Assembly (NCBI RefSeq): GCF_028769735.1
Contig: NC_088171.1
Location: forward strand, 77,269,216 to 77,333,215
DNA length: 64,000 bases
Origin: Zonotrichia leucophrys gambelii
Lineage: Eukaryota; Chordata; Aves; Passeriformes; Passerellidae
Direction: 5' to 3'
Shown: piece by piece, positions 39,189 to 51,959 of the stretch
How the letters are laid out: the number at the start of each line of letters is the position of its first letter
Position numbering within the stretch: position 1 is the first letter of the stretch
Program-made: the position numbers and the translations under genes
The notes under the pieces: generated by a model
Told to the model about the DNA's origin: nothing
Seen by the model: the letters and a program-made list of their open reading frames with translations, nothing else
Database searches by the model: none

Positions 39189-41195
39189 TTTTCGTAACCT
39201 CTTCCTTTTTGGAAGAACAAAAATGTCAAAAAAACATATTTTGCATTTATTTTAACACTAAGTATATTTTGAAATTAATCTCATCCCATTATTATAATTT
39301 TATGTATGAAATAAAGCAACCAGCAATACAAAAGTGTCAGTTGACATCATCTGTAAGCACTAAATTTTGCAGGGCATTTATTTGGAAATTTGTGTAGGTG
39401 GCTTTTACATGCATATCAAAGAATTGCATCAAAAGAATAACTATGAGTTTTTATTGAACTACGTAATTGTCCTGTTACATCAGTGTTGATATTTTTGTTT
39501 TTTACATGTTAATTCTAATTTTTCTCTTGTTCTGTTGGGCATTTCTTATTTTCCTTTAGATTTCCAAATGAATAATGACTAATTTTTTTTTATTTTTCTA
39601 TGAAATCTCCTCTCCTTTAGACTAATAAAGATTAGTGCGCTTCTCACACCACTAGTTCTTTACTAGTCCTATGGACTAGTATGAAAAAATTAATTCAAAA
39701 CAACAAATAGGTTTAGGAGCTGTTGTGCAAGAAATTACATAAATGTATGATTAATCTTCACTTTTCTGGCAGGTGACGATAAAGGGAGTTATATTTTACT
39801 GATGATACCTATTCCCTTTCCAATTGCCACTTCTGTAGGTTGATAATTTCTTCAATCCACCCAAATGGTAGTGGATTTCTGCCACACCTCAGGTTTAATC
39901 TCTGAATTCAATTTAAATTTTGCCTTTCTTTTTATACATGCTTAACATGAGCACCTCTGCAGTCATGCTACCTGGATTCAACCCAGCAAACAGTTAACAA
40001 TATGTTAACTTTTATATGTCCCCTTTCAAATCTGCTGATCCACTGTCCTGCCACTCAGTTTTGCACTATTGCACTGACTGCCACAAAATGCCTTCAAAGA
40101 ACATAAAAGGAACCCGGTAGAGTTTCAGAAGATTTGTAATGACAGAAGTTATTTTTCTTTTTTTACTATGTTGGTGGTTGGGCTGTAAACTCTGCAGACT
40201 GTTAGGGAGGCATTTGGATTGGAGCTTATTAGATGGGAAATTAGCATGTTGTTGGTATGTTCATGCCTTCTATTGGGTGTGAATTATTCTTTTCAGTTCT
40301 GGTAGATTTCATCATCCCTGCTGTATTAAAGGGTAGCATTATTGGAGAAATCTTCTTGAAGCTGTTTTTCTGGCCTAGTTGCAGGTGGAAATTGAGGTTT
40401 ACCATAATGACATTATGTCTCTTTGCCACTTTTATTTCCATGTGGTGGCTTCTTGTCCACCAGAAAACTTTGTACCTTTTAGAAAGAAAACTTCACACAA
40501 AAGCATAGAGACAGTTAAGAAAATTATCTTTCAAAAAATATTTCACTTACTAATTATTAACCTAGCATGTTGCAAAAACACTGAAAGGAGCAAGAGTTGT
40601 AAAGAAAAATGTCTCTGGGCATAAATGTGTAGTACTTCTTTGTACCCATCGTGTTTATTTTAATTTACTGTGGATGACAGTGGACATTTTTGTGCAAATG
40701 GTAAAAAAATTAAGATTTATTATATTTTTCTTTACTAAAAATCATGTGTTGAAAATTTTGATGCAATGTTGCAAAAATATTTGGATTTTGGGAAAAAATG
40801 CAACATATTTTTCAATTCAAAATTACTCACTTGACCATGCATTTAATTGTAAGTTGGTGAAATAAATGTACTTTGGTTATGGAGAACATAAACCTGTAAA
40901 AATACTATTATGAAGTGACTTCTGTATTATGCAATGTACAGCAATAGCTGTGAAAACTAAAATCTTACATTAGGTAATTTGAATCTTGAATAGGGAATGA
41001 AGGCATCCCAAGTAAAATATAATTCACTTTTGAATTCTTCCAGGGTTTTAAATAGATTCATAGGTTTATTTGTCACTTTATGAAATGCATAAATACTCTT
41101 CCAGAGTCAGACATCTATCAAGTAGGTAATGGTTCTCTAATTTAGTTTGACTAGAAAATGTCCAAGCTATTATGTTGCTTTTTTTTCCCCCTCAG

Positions 41196-41383
41196 AACAT
41201 TATCAACTGTATGTTCCTGAGTCGGCTCAAGTTGGATCGGCAGTTGGCAAAATCAAAGCAAATGATGCAGACACTGGCTCAAATGCAGACATGAAGTACA
41301 CGATTATAAATGGTGATGGCGCTGGGGTATTCTCCATATCTACTGACAAAGAAACCAGGGAAGGAATTCTCTCTCTGAAGAAG
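41196..41383 (+). CDS. CDH8: Cadherin-8 exon, N-terminal part of EC3
   Basis: This 188-bp exon lies between a strong polypyrimidine tract with CTCAG (AG at 41194-41195) and a consensus GTAAGT donor at 41384. The last base of the previous exon plus AA makes a lysine codon, so the joined protein reads FPQKHYQLYVPE. The exon ends in phase 0 after LKK. It carries the PE calcium motif (VPES), the DADTGSNADM motif (DxD followed by the conserved NA), and the typical type II stretch IINGDG. These residues form the first strands of EC3 and complete the calcium site at the EC2-EC3 junction. Compared with human cadherin-8 as I remember it, only a few hydrophobic or loop positions differ, such as KYT in place of TYS. 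It is equivalent to exon 6. Confidence 0.94.
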
Positions 41384-43349
41384 GTAAGTCATAGAAGATG
41401 TAAAATTTGGGTGAAAATTCTACTTTTGTCCCCAGCCTGCTTAAATCTTGCCATAGAAATTTTATCGGTGGCAATGAGTGTGCAATTCAGTTTTCATAGA
41501 CTGTTATTCTTTGATTTACTTTCCAGTTGATATCTAAATGATCCAGTATTGTGCTAAAGACTTAAAATGTTACTTGGCAAGCTATTGCAGGGTTATCATT
41601 TATATGTAGTTCCTATATTTGTCCCAGCCAGCTGAGAGTTCTTATGTGGGTTTGTTGTTATTGAGTCTTGTAGATATAAATTATATGTAACCATACACCC
41701 TAAAAATTAAAAGTGAGTAAATGTTCAAAATTACTAATATGAATTCTGGTCTTGATTAATGGTTGGATAAATGAAATCCTGAGAAAATATGAAAGAAGAG
41801 AATAAATAAAAAACTATCTAAAGCATGATTCTATTTTTTCTGCTTCAGCATTGATATATATGTATTTAAGATATCAAAAATAGTTTCTTATTCAAGGAAA
41901 TATTATTTTTATAATTCATAAATATTTAAAATATCTCCTTCAGTATCTTAAAAAGCTTTAACTCAGTGTCTTTTGTAAAGGTTATGTAATACCCACCTTT
42001 TTCAACCACAAAGAAGTAAATTGTCATTTTTATACCACTGAATTTATTTCATGATGGCCTTGTTATAGCTAAAAACATAATCTGGTATTTCTTCTTTAAA
42101 ATGAGCATTATACCCTCACCATGGCTGCTGTTCATGAACTACAACATTTATTAATATACAAAACATGAAGCAGAAAGGAAGAATTTCCAGCAAAATAAAA
42201 GACATAGAAAACTCTGTTAATTTACATTTCTTACTGGTTTTGGCAAAGTAGCTTCAACAAATTTTTCACTATTATTTAGAATATGACAAAAGCATGCGTT
42301 GCCTGTTCTTTTACATACACATGACAATTATTTAAGTCATTTTTACATCAAGACAAGAGGAGGTGGAGGTAAGTTTTGCTTAAGAAATGTTATATTCCAG
42401 TTGAGCAGAAATTCAACACTTAAAAGTTACATAAATTTGTGTATAATACCTCCATTATTTCCTCGGATACCTTATCCTTTTGTACAGTATTAAAAAAGTG
42501 ATCTTGGTTTCTTTTTTTTCTTCCTTTTTTTAACTCAGATCTTTTATGCAGTTTAATAAGTATATTATGTGCTGTGTGCTGTAATTGCTTTTAATTTAGA
42601 TTGGGTTTCAAGCTGAAGTTTTGAGACCCTACCCAAAATAAATAACTAAACTGAGGACAGATGTGTTTTGGTTTTGCATATCAGATACCAGTGCCTTCTA
42701 TAACAGTAAAATAGAATTATTTATCTTCTAGTACTTCTCCAGGAGAATTAACAGTAGGCACATCAGAAAAGTCAGAAGTAAATATATTATTGTGTCTAAT
42801 GACCTGAAATCCTTATCCAAATATTAAAGATTTCCTTATGTAAGATTCTGATAGACAGATAAAACTTTTGAATGCCTCTATTTGTATGCAAAGGCTAGGA
42901 GTATTAGAATCTTTTTAAGTCTCATTCTGGGCTGACCCAAAACATCCAATACTTTCATTATCTTTCTTATTGACAAACCTGTGGAGCCATTCTTCAGTCT
43001 CAAAAATCCTTCCACAAAGGGTTTATTACAAACTGTCATGAAGTATTTCCACTTTACCTCATGCATTTCCTCATTTGAGTAAGAAACTGCAGGAAACCCA
43101 AACAAAATAGCCCAGTAAAAGCTACTATTCTCTGTATCCTTCAAAAAAAGAATGGTCATCATGCCCCCACTTTGTCACGATTTTCAGAAACATGTGTTAG
43201 AACTTTCCTGACCTCAAGTCAGCAAGTATCATTCAGGTTTCCCAGAAAAAGTGTCTAACAGCCCATGTCTCATCAATTTTGTGTAATGAAACTGGAAATG
43301 TTCAAGAAACAGTTATTTCCAATAAAATTCTGTAACTCTTTTTGGGAGT

Positions 43350-43408
43350 TGCAGTTACCCTAATATGAGATTCCTTTTGGGTGTCTCATATTAGAAACTC
43401 AAACTGCA
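43350..43408. other. Two-segment hairpin
   Basis: An inner 11-bp stem pairs CTAATATGAGA (43360-43370) with TCTCATATTAG (43384-43394) around a 13-base loop. An outer 7-bp stem pairs TGCAGTT (43350-43356) with AACTGCA (43402-43408). The two stems are separated by an asymmetric internal loop of three and seven bases. The overall size is near that of a small precursor-type hairpin. Confidence 0.5.
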
Positions 43409-43891
43409 GTATAGTGCAGAGCAGCATATTCCAGTTAGCCTTGTAAGTGGTCACTTGAGCTACATTTGGCATTTTCAGTTTGGCATGAAAATCATAATAG
43501 CCAATGGCTACATACTGAAGTTATGTTGCTAATTGTAATGAAAGGATGTTATTAATTGGGAAGATAGAAAACATGTACAAAAATTCTCTTTAATTAATCT
43601 AAAATATAAATGTTTTCTTTCTTTCTGGGGAAGGCAATGATCTTCAAGGATAATTTTAGGTAAATACAGAAATGTTTTGCATATTTAGAGACACAAGAAA
43701 AGTCTGTCTTTCATCTTATATCTACAGCTAATGATTGAGATGTTATAGGTAAAAAAAAAAGCAAATGAGAGCAAAAACCTAACCTGACTATATTTAAAAT
43801 GTCAGCTTTTTCTGATTATCTGAATAGATTTTTCCCTTTAAAAAATGTTATTGTTTGATCAAGGAACTAGATAAAATAAAGAGTTTGTGTT

Positions 43892-43916
43892 ACTACAAGA
43901 CTTTGTGTCTTGTAGT
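43892..43916. other. Short stem-loop (9-bp stem, 7-base loop)
   Basis: ACTACAAGA (43892-43900) pairs with TCTTGTAGT (43908-43916). The loop CTTTGTG repeats part of the flanking sequence. A chance origin is likely. Confidence 0.5.
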
Positions 43917-45127
43917 CTTCTCTCACTTGTTTTCTGAGATAAATGAATCTTCCTGTGCAAGTTAATTCAGTTGTTGTCAATATAAACTGAGTTTTCCAAA
44001 AAGACATCAAAGATAAATGTTGCAGTCCTTTTTAAACCTGTTTATTCTTAGAATGTGCATGCTGCAGAAAAATGAAAATCACTAGTCAATATTTGGCTAC
44101 TCATAACAAAACCTCCATAAATTAATGGACATCAGAGTTAGAATTTATTAAACGTATATTTCTTTATGAATTGACTTGAGAAGGATACTTAGCTGTTTTT
44201 TCTTGCGTAGTAATAGATTTACCAGGCTATGGTTAATTTCCATGCCTTTAGAACTTTTTATTTTTACATTCAGGAAAGGGAAACAGAGAGTAAGAGGGTC
44301 ACAAAAAGCCTTATACTGATAGAGTTTAAAGAATTAATTAATTGTCCTTAACTATACAAAGGAGAAATCAAACAAATATATAAAGTGTATATAAATTCTG
44401 ATTAATTTTTCTTGTACACCATCAGTCAAATTTATTGTAGATTTCATCTATAAAATTCACACTGACAGTGAAAAGCCAGAATGATACTGGTATCAGTGGA
44501 ATTCTGCCATGCCATAGAGGAAATAAAAATTGTCTTTCTAAAAATAAATATGTGCATATGCAACTTCTTTAATGATATGACTGTGTTTGGAAACTGTTGG
44601 AAATAGACAGTCTACATCTGCTCTCTTACATTGAGCAAGTGTTTTCCTGTGAGAAGTTGCTTTTATTCAGTTGAGAATAAAAGAGATGCCCAAAAGAATT
44701 TTAATGTTGTCCCTGTCACTGTCTATGACCATTTTTATTTAAGATGTGAAGTTATTTTAATTCAGGATACATCATTCTCTACCTTTTTCAGGACCTAGGA
44801 TTTACTGATTAAAACCAAAAGGTGACAAAATTCAGACAGTACATTATCAGGAAAGTAGAATCTGAGACTTATCCTAAACCATGGGCTATTTCCAAAGCTA
44901 GTATCTTTTTCAATATTCTGTTGCAGAGAAAAATTGAAACCATCCTGCTTCATTTATATCCTTCTATATACAAGCTATGACAGTGGCTGCCAGAATATCA
45001 GAGAATATCATCCCTTTCCAGTGACACAAAGAAATGTTTAAGTTAAACAGAAAAGATGTTGTTAAGTTGCTAGCAGGCTAAACTGGAGAGCAGAATGTCT
45101 CTGAGAATTTTTTTTTTCTTCCAACAG

Positions 45128-45381
45128 CCACTCAACTATGAAAAAAAGAAATCATATACACTTAATATAGAAGGAGCAAATACTCACCTGGATTTTCGCT
45201 TTTCACACTTGGGGCCGTTCAAAGATGTGACGATGTTGAAGGTCATCGTTGGCGATGTGGATGAACCCCCGCTCTTCACCATGCCTTCCTATGTCATGGA
45301 AGTTTATGAAAATGCAAAGATTGGGACTCCTGTTGGCACAGTAACAGCACATGATCCTGATGCTGCAAACAGTTTAGTGAG
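45128..45381 (+). CDS. CDH8: Cadherin-8 exon, end of EC3 and start of EC4
   Basis: This 254-bp exon follows a T-rich tract ending CCAACAG (AG at 45126-45127). Its donor is GTATAG at 45382, which is weaker than the others. It starts in phase 0 with PLNYEKKKSYTLNIEG and ends in phase 2, sharing an arginine codon with the next exon. The middle holds the cadherin-8 signature HLDFRFSHLGPFKD. The EC3-EC4 linker is GDVDEPPLF; DxDEPP is the normal type II form at this junction in place of DxNDNAP. EC4 opens with EVYENAKIGTPVGTV and the DxD motif in HDPDAANS. Small differences from remembered human protein cluster after the linker. It is equivalent to exon 7. Confidence 0.94.
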
Positions 45382-48179
45382 GTATAGTAAATCCAAATTA
45401 TAGGAATTAATTATTCAATCATGATATTGAATTTCAAAAGCTTAATGGTCAATGAGATCTGGAATGTAGGAAGATGGTTTATTTTAGTACATGAAGGAAA
45501 ACATAGGTTGGAACAGTGTCATGATCAGTCTGTATAGATTAGATTTAGTAACATAACCTTCAACTTTATTTGATTTGCATTATAATTCCCATCATTGGTC
45601 TGAGCAAAGGCCTGATTTTCCAGTAGTGTCCTACTATAAATTTTTGAAATATCATAGTATGGTTTTCCCCCTGCTGTCAAAATTGCACTGGCCCTCTGCA
45701 CACTTGTTTCACTGTAGTTGTCCCAGGTGCTTGTGCAAGACAGCAACAAGTTTAGATACATCTTCCTTTTAGAGACAAGCAGGATCATTTTTGCAAAACG
45801 TTGGTTGAGGATGAGCCCAATTTTTTGTTACATGCTTCAGCTTCAGTAGAGCATCAAAAGAATCAAATATGTGCAATAATGAATTTTGTGGAACAATATA
45901 AGAACTTTATGTGTCAAAGGTGGCAGTGAATCTAAAAAGTCTCCGAAAAATATCTGCAAAAAGATTTTTGATGCTTTTCCTTTCCATGACATAATAATAT
46001 AGCCTTTGTAAAAATAATTTTATTATATCCTTGGAAAGCAGTTTTTCTTCAGCTGGTTAGGAAGATTTAGTCTCCTGACTGAGTTGAAATCTGCTGGGTA
46101 TGTGTAATAGTCTTAGTAAGGTGAAACAATCTTTTCATAGCAATGAAGACATCCGATTTTTATGGTTCTTTTGTCATAATAGTCTAAAATTCAAAATGTT
46201 TTGTGTCAGAGAATCAATATATGCAATTTCTTAGTGGCAAGTTATTGCCTTTGAAAAATTTCCACTATGGTATTTGTGGCTAAATTGTAACATACATAAT
46301 AAATTTTTTCTCTAAAAATAGCTGCCAAATTCCTGTAGCTCTAATATTGTGATTCTGAAGCTATTAACACAGTCAGACCCATTATTGTCATGGAAATTTG
46401 GAGTAGGAAGGGCAAGTGCATATTTGACTAACTGGTCCATAATTCAGCTGTCTGTTGCCCATAACAATTTTGTCTAGAAAGAGATAAATCTGACAAAAGG
46501 GAAGCAGCAGCAGTTTGGACAAAGCCTGGGAGGGCCAGAAGTAGATTTTCTGGGTGAAACAGGCAGTAATCTGGAAATAGAGGGATCAAAACGAAAAATA
46601 TTTTCAAATATTGAGCTTTTTGTATTTGGCTTTTTTTTTCCAAACTTGGATTTGTCACCAGTAGTTGAGGACAGAATATTAAGTATCCGTATTATTCATA
46701 TAATTGAGGGAAAAAAATTGTTCTTACTTTTGTCAATCATGTTTTTACCTCAATTGACATATATTTTTGAGTTGCTCCTTCCATATCTTTATGTCTCAGT
46801 GGAGAAAAATATATAGTGCTAACATAACATACCAAACCATGAAGATCTGAAGGCAGCCAATTCTCATTTAGTTACATGTTGGTGGGGTTTGGCAAGGGCT
46901 TTTCGTAGAAAGCAGAGACCACAATCTCCAGGGAAGAAAGACAGAGATAGGACTTGACCTGCTGATCTCTGTGTAGCAGGGAAGTAACAGAACAAACAGC
47001 GCTTCTTATCCAAATGGCTCAGATACATCTCCAAATACTGTGAGGCTACAGGGCAAGATACAGAGCAGCCATTTGCTTATCAGTCTTTCCTAATCCACTT
47101 GTGCATCCTTTCCACTTTATAAGGACACTCGCTGCCATGTATGAGATTGATGAAGCATTTAGGCACACGCAGTTGAAACCATCTCACTTTGCTATTCAGC
47201 TGCTGAAAGAGATACAGTGCTCTGATTTGTTCACTGCCTAATTAAATAACAGTTTAATTTGATGGCAGGAACAATTCTTGTATACAGAATAATGGTTGGA
47301 AGTGTAGTTAATCTTTTTAGGTTATTTGAACTGAACACAAAATTAAATAGCATCATCTACTGCTATCAGTAGAGGGAGACAAAGTGGGTTTTGTCCTTAT
47401 TTCCTCACTGCGATTTCATCACAGTGATTTCATCTTGTTCCTGAGCTGAGCAGTCTTCAGAAGGCACTGACTTTTTGCCAGTGCTTGTACTAGTGTTTCA
47501 GTCTTTAAACCCCAGCAGAACTGTAATAACAAATGTAGCTAATAGCAGTGGGGTCTTTTTATTCAATACCTGACTGGCCATTTGGACTGTTCAAAAGGAT
47601 TTTTCTTTTCAAGCTGATTGATGTTTTTTTTCTTTAAAAATATAGAAATATATTTTCAGGGAAACTTTAAAATGCTCTGTTTTAGAATAAGATTATTATT
47701 CTACTGAAATACGAAAAGCAAGATATAATAGAAAGCATAAGAAATAAATATAGTAAAGTTTCATCATGTATTAATTTTAAATATAAAGGGGTTTTGAGTA
47801 GTTTGAAAATCACTTAAAAATTTACCTAAAAATTATTGTCTAAATCAACAGAAAACATCTTTATTTGTCATGCATTCACAGGTATTACTGCCCTGTTGGA
47901 ACATTTATGAAAAACTAATCCCCTTTCATTGCTTTGTGTCAAGTATTCTGCCTCCATACTCATATCTTTTGTTGCTTGAAAAGGTCAGCGTTAAGTCACG
48001 TCTTATAATAATATCTGATGTGCAAGTGGATCTTGAAAAGTATCTTCCCACACAATGCGAAAGCAAGCATGACTATTAAATGCTCTAATTACAATATTTT
48101 CTTAGTCCATTATTCATTTTAAATCCCTGTATATCTACTTAGAAATTATCTTTTTTTTCTTTCTGTAATCATACACAGA

Positions 48180-48620
48180 AAACCTGTGTGGTGATTAGGG
48201 GCGCAAACAGCTTTTAATTGGCAAGGCACCTGGCTGTGAGTGCTGCCTCAGGGCAGGGCAGCGCCTCCTGAAACCCTGACATCCTCCTGTAGGTGGTGAT
48301 CCTTGGGTGGTGAGTCCGCCCAGGCACAGCTCATACTCCACATGATCCTTGGAGCTTCCCAACTGCCTCTGGTCTGCTGCCAGTGGAATGTTTTTTGGGA
48401 ACGTGATGCTGTAGCTGTTCCCCAAGCCACCTCCAAGGCAGTGATTCAGAAAAGAGCTCAGATGTATTTTTAAGACCATAATACTTTCTGCAGCTCTGAT
48501 GTAACAGTGAAAGTAGCTCCATGACATAGACCAGCTCCCCCAGAATAACTCCCTGGCTTGATAATGTACTATGAAGAACTGAAAGCCTTTGCTTTTGCTA
48601 ATTTTATACACTTAAGAGTA
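48180..48620 (-). repeat. GC-richer unclassified island, possibly an LTR or decayed gene copy on the minus strand
   Basis: The block is clearly GC-richer than its surroundings and open on the minus strand for 138 codons (48195-48611), but that frame shows no family I know. On the minus strand the end reads GCCAATTAAAAGCTGTTTGC followed by CGCCCCTAATCACCACACAG. This has the look of a polyadenylation region in a retroviral-type LTR. The evidence is weak; a processed pseudogene is an alternative. Confidence 0.3.
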
Positions 48621-50084
48621 GTGTTTGAGAAATAAGACATCCTGTTGTAGAAATACAGTAACATCAGATCACTCCTTTGAGTGCTCCTTCGTCATGTAGT
48701 GATACAGGGGGTAAATCACTGTTTTGAGCATTAACGATAACACCTCTGCACCCTCCAGTAATTTTTTTACATCCACTTATTATGTTTAACTTGGGTTGTT
48801 TGCATTTCTGGGAAGAATTTTTCTTTTCCTGGTATCTAACAGAAAACTTGTGGTGAATGGGGTACAGGTCCTGATCAGGACTCTGCCTGTGACAGCAGTG
48901 TCAAACGATAAGAAAGATAAGCATCTTCCCTTTTCAGAAGGTCTACAATTGCTTAGCTAAAACTGATTTGTTATATTAATATTTTGGAATTCAAGTAAAT
49001 TTTCTGTTGGACCCTAGTCAGGTTGTAATATGCCTTGCTATAATGTATTTTATTCACAAAGATTGATCAGCTATAGGAAACGGAAGTCAGAAAAAAAAAA
49101 CTCGGTTGCTTTGCTTTTGGTTTTGGTTTTATTTTTTCTTTTTTAAATTTTGTAGTAAAAATTAATTTTAATATTTATAATTTTTTTTGTCCTAAAAATT
49201 GACTTTTAATTTTGTGCTAGGTTGGTGAAGAATAAGAGTACAATCCTGCTTCTCACTTTTCTAATGGTCTTATGTTGTTGCCTTAAAATGGATGATATAT
49301 CACAATGGTTATAATACATGTATATACTAATGAGTGCAAAAACTTTCCAACACTACACCTGGTATGTAGAGGCTCCAATAAGTTCCTAGTTCCCTTCTCC
49401 TACTTTGATTTAAATTGACAAACTTCTCTTTTCTTCTTTCAGAAAGAATACTAAAAACTTAATGAATTACAGGTGCATATGATTATAACAATTAATATGG
49501 TGTAGGAATTTTGTCATCAGTTCTTGTATTCAGTAGAGAAACTTATTTCAACTTTTGCTGTATTGATTGTAAAAGATAGTCATCTTTTAGATTCATCTGA
49601 AGGTGAATATTTTAGAAAGTAATCTTAATTTTCAGTAAACAGTATTTTAAGAAGCATGGTTATACGTAGATGAAAGAACATAACCAATAAGTTTTATGCT
49701 TTCCCATGATTATTTCTCAAGGTCTTAAAGATAAAAAGGATTGTGAAAAAATCTTTTCTAATGTAAAGTTTAAATTTGCTAGAGGTAGAGTAAAACCTCA
49801 ACTTGTGATTCAAATTGAAGGGATGTGCAAGACATCTTCATGAAAGTATCTAAGGGAGGGGCTGAAAATTAAATTATATTTTTAAGTTTCCCTCCCACCT
49901 CCCACCTTCTCTGAGATCAATTCAGTCTCTATGCTCTCAGCAGAGAGAAGGGATAAGGCTGCTCCCCTTCTGGAAAATACAGAAGTCCCTTCTCCTAGTT
50001 TTTTTTAATTTGCCTTACTTGCTCTTTGAATGTCATATAAGAGGTATACAATCAGTTTGTTTCCTGCTGTCCTGTGTACAGCCA

Positions 50085-50630
50085 GCATGGCTTCCCTAAG
50101 GACAAGTCCTGCTTGACTGCTCTAGTGGCCCTGATGGAGTGACTGTACCAGTGGACAAGGGAAGGGTTACAGATGTAATTTATTTGGACTTCTGTAAAGC
50201 CTTTGACACAGTCATCCACAACATAATTTTCTCTAAACTGGGACGAGATGGATGGAATGGGTGGACTGTGACACTGCTTGGGGTGACATAATTGCAGCTT
50301 CCCAGTACCTGAAGGGAGCCTACAAAAAAGATAGGGAGGGACTATTTACAAAAGCATGTAGTGGCAGGACAAGAGGGAATGGCTTCAAACTGAAAGAGCT
50401 TAGATATTAGCAAAAAATTCTCCACTGTGAGGGTAGTAAGACGTTGAAAAGGGTTTCCCAGAGAAGTTGTGGATGCCACATACCTGGAAATGGATAAGGT
50501 GTGGTTGGATGGGGCTCTGAGCAATCTGTTCTAGGAGAAGGTCTCACTGCCCATGTCAGAGAGGTCGGAACTGGATGGCATCCAAGATCCCTTCCAACCC
50601 AGGCTATGATTAAATGAGTCTATGACTCTC
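50085..50630 (+). mobile_element. CR1 LINE with reverse transcriptase core joined to 3' tail (internal deletion)
   Basis: The 5' half encodes the reverse transcriptase signature [11 protein letters not shown] (around 50180-50215), with CATGGCTTCCCTAAGG upstream. Near 50280 it jumps to the CR1 3' region (GCAGCTTCCCAGTACCTGAA, then GGGACTATTTACAAAAGCAT). It ends in TGATTAAATGAGTCTATGA. About 1 kb of the usual element between these parts is missing. There is no intact frame. Confidence 0.93.
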
Positions 50631-51959
50631 TCTTGGCTGTACTTAGGGCAGCTCACTGAGATCAGGGCCGTCATATAGAGAGTTAATCCCTCCTTCATAT
50701 GCATGGGGCAGAATATGTGAGATTTTCCAGATCCTGTCAGGCCTGCACTGGTGAAGACAAAGGCAGAAATCTGCCCTCCTCAAAGAAGACCTCAAAGCAA
50801 CAACTTCATAATCTTCCAGTGTTCTCTCTAAAACTGTCATTAAACTGAGACAGAAGAGCACCCTATTTTGAATGGCTGGAGAGAGATGGGAATTTTTCTT
50901 CAATTTCTTCACTAATTCTCCACCTGATTTCAGAGTGAGAAAATATTATAAAACCTTTCTTTACAGTGTTGAGGTGAGAGGTCTCTTGCTATTTTGTCCC
51001 CTGAGGCCTCAAATTAGTTTTGATTCTTGTCAAATTATGTGTCCTAGATCTCCCAGTAACAAGCATGTCCATGTCCTCAAGTAGGAACTGGTAAAATGTT
51101 CTGACAGCTCTTCTGACTAGGAAAATCCAGCTTAGGATAGTGGTCAGAATCCCACATCAACCAGAGCCACCTCCATCCCTCCCTGAGAGCTGAGAGAGGA
51201 AATGCCTCAGATCAACTTTTTGACAATGAAAAACAGATTTTTCATACCAGAACATCATCTTTATGTTTCTAGAATTTTTACTGACTTCAGAATGTCTCAG
51301 ACATTTACAGTTTTTTATGGTTTTAGAGTCAGCCTTCATATTGGAACGTTTCTAGAGTATAGTAATTTTGATAGGGTCATGCAACTCCCTAAACAGCCAT
51401 AAATCTATCAATCTTGGGTTTATTTGCTTTAGTGTATAATATGTAGGGGAAAATAAGATAGTATGTAAGTAGAATATAATTCTTTAGCTGGTAGGTAAAA
51501 AAGTAGGCATAGGTTTAGAGAAGTAGCTATAGCTGTAGCTAGCTTGTCGGGGAAAATAGAAGTGTTTCTCATGTAACACTGACTGCTCTTTATTGCTTAT
51601 CAGCATCTGAATGTTAATCTCTTTGAATAATAAGCAACTCAGATATAATAAAATATAGTTCTGCTATCAACACATCTACATGAAATGATTTTGGAGACAG
51701 TCATAATCCTGTGAAGAAATTCATAAAGTCGTGAAAAGACAAATCTTTATTTTGCTTTGAATTCTGAATTATGCCTTGAAGGGTGTGGCCTGTTCTTCTT
51801 CTAACTGGCAGAATTAGCTGGAAAACTGATCGCTGATTACCACATGCAGAGAGAAACTGCCAGCTAGAAATGATGAGTGTCTAGAAATAACTAGACATTT
51901 GTTTCATTCAAATGAAGAGTTTCAAATTTCCTGTGCTCAAGGTGAGCAGTGTGCTAGAG

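Larger units (their letters stand above)
29671..41195 (+). other. CDH8: Intron between the EC2 and EC3 exons (11,525 bp)
   Basis: This GT-AG intron is in phase 1. It contains a sense CR1 copy at 33755-34530, an antisense CR1 piece at 37510-37745, an AT-only stretch at 33643-33720, a 22-nt direct repeat at 32824-32884, and a nine-base tandem repeat at 39153-39188. The remaining sequence, including 29671-32820, 34540-37500 and 37750-41195, is AT-rich and holds no gene or repeat that I recognise. Confidence 0.9.
41384..45127 (+). other. CDH8: Intron within EC3 (3,744 bp)
   Basis: This GT-AG phase 0 intron is the shortest complete one in the window. I saw no CR1 copy in it. It holds a two-part hairpin at 43350-43408 and a small stem-loop at 43892-43916. 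The lack of transposon sequence and several non-simple stretches around 42880-43560 could reflect constraint, but that is only a guess. Confidence 0.9.

Noticed and set aside
41147..41195. Apparent Met start before the EC3 exon
   Set aside because: It is intron sequence read in frame; the spliced junction restores K at the first position instead of the E seen in unspliced translation.
42878..43162. 94-codon minus-strand frame in the EC3 intron
   Set aside because: No motif or family recognised, and no splice or promoter context; within chance length for AT-rich sequence.
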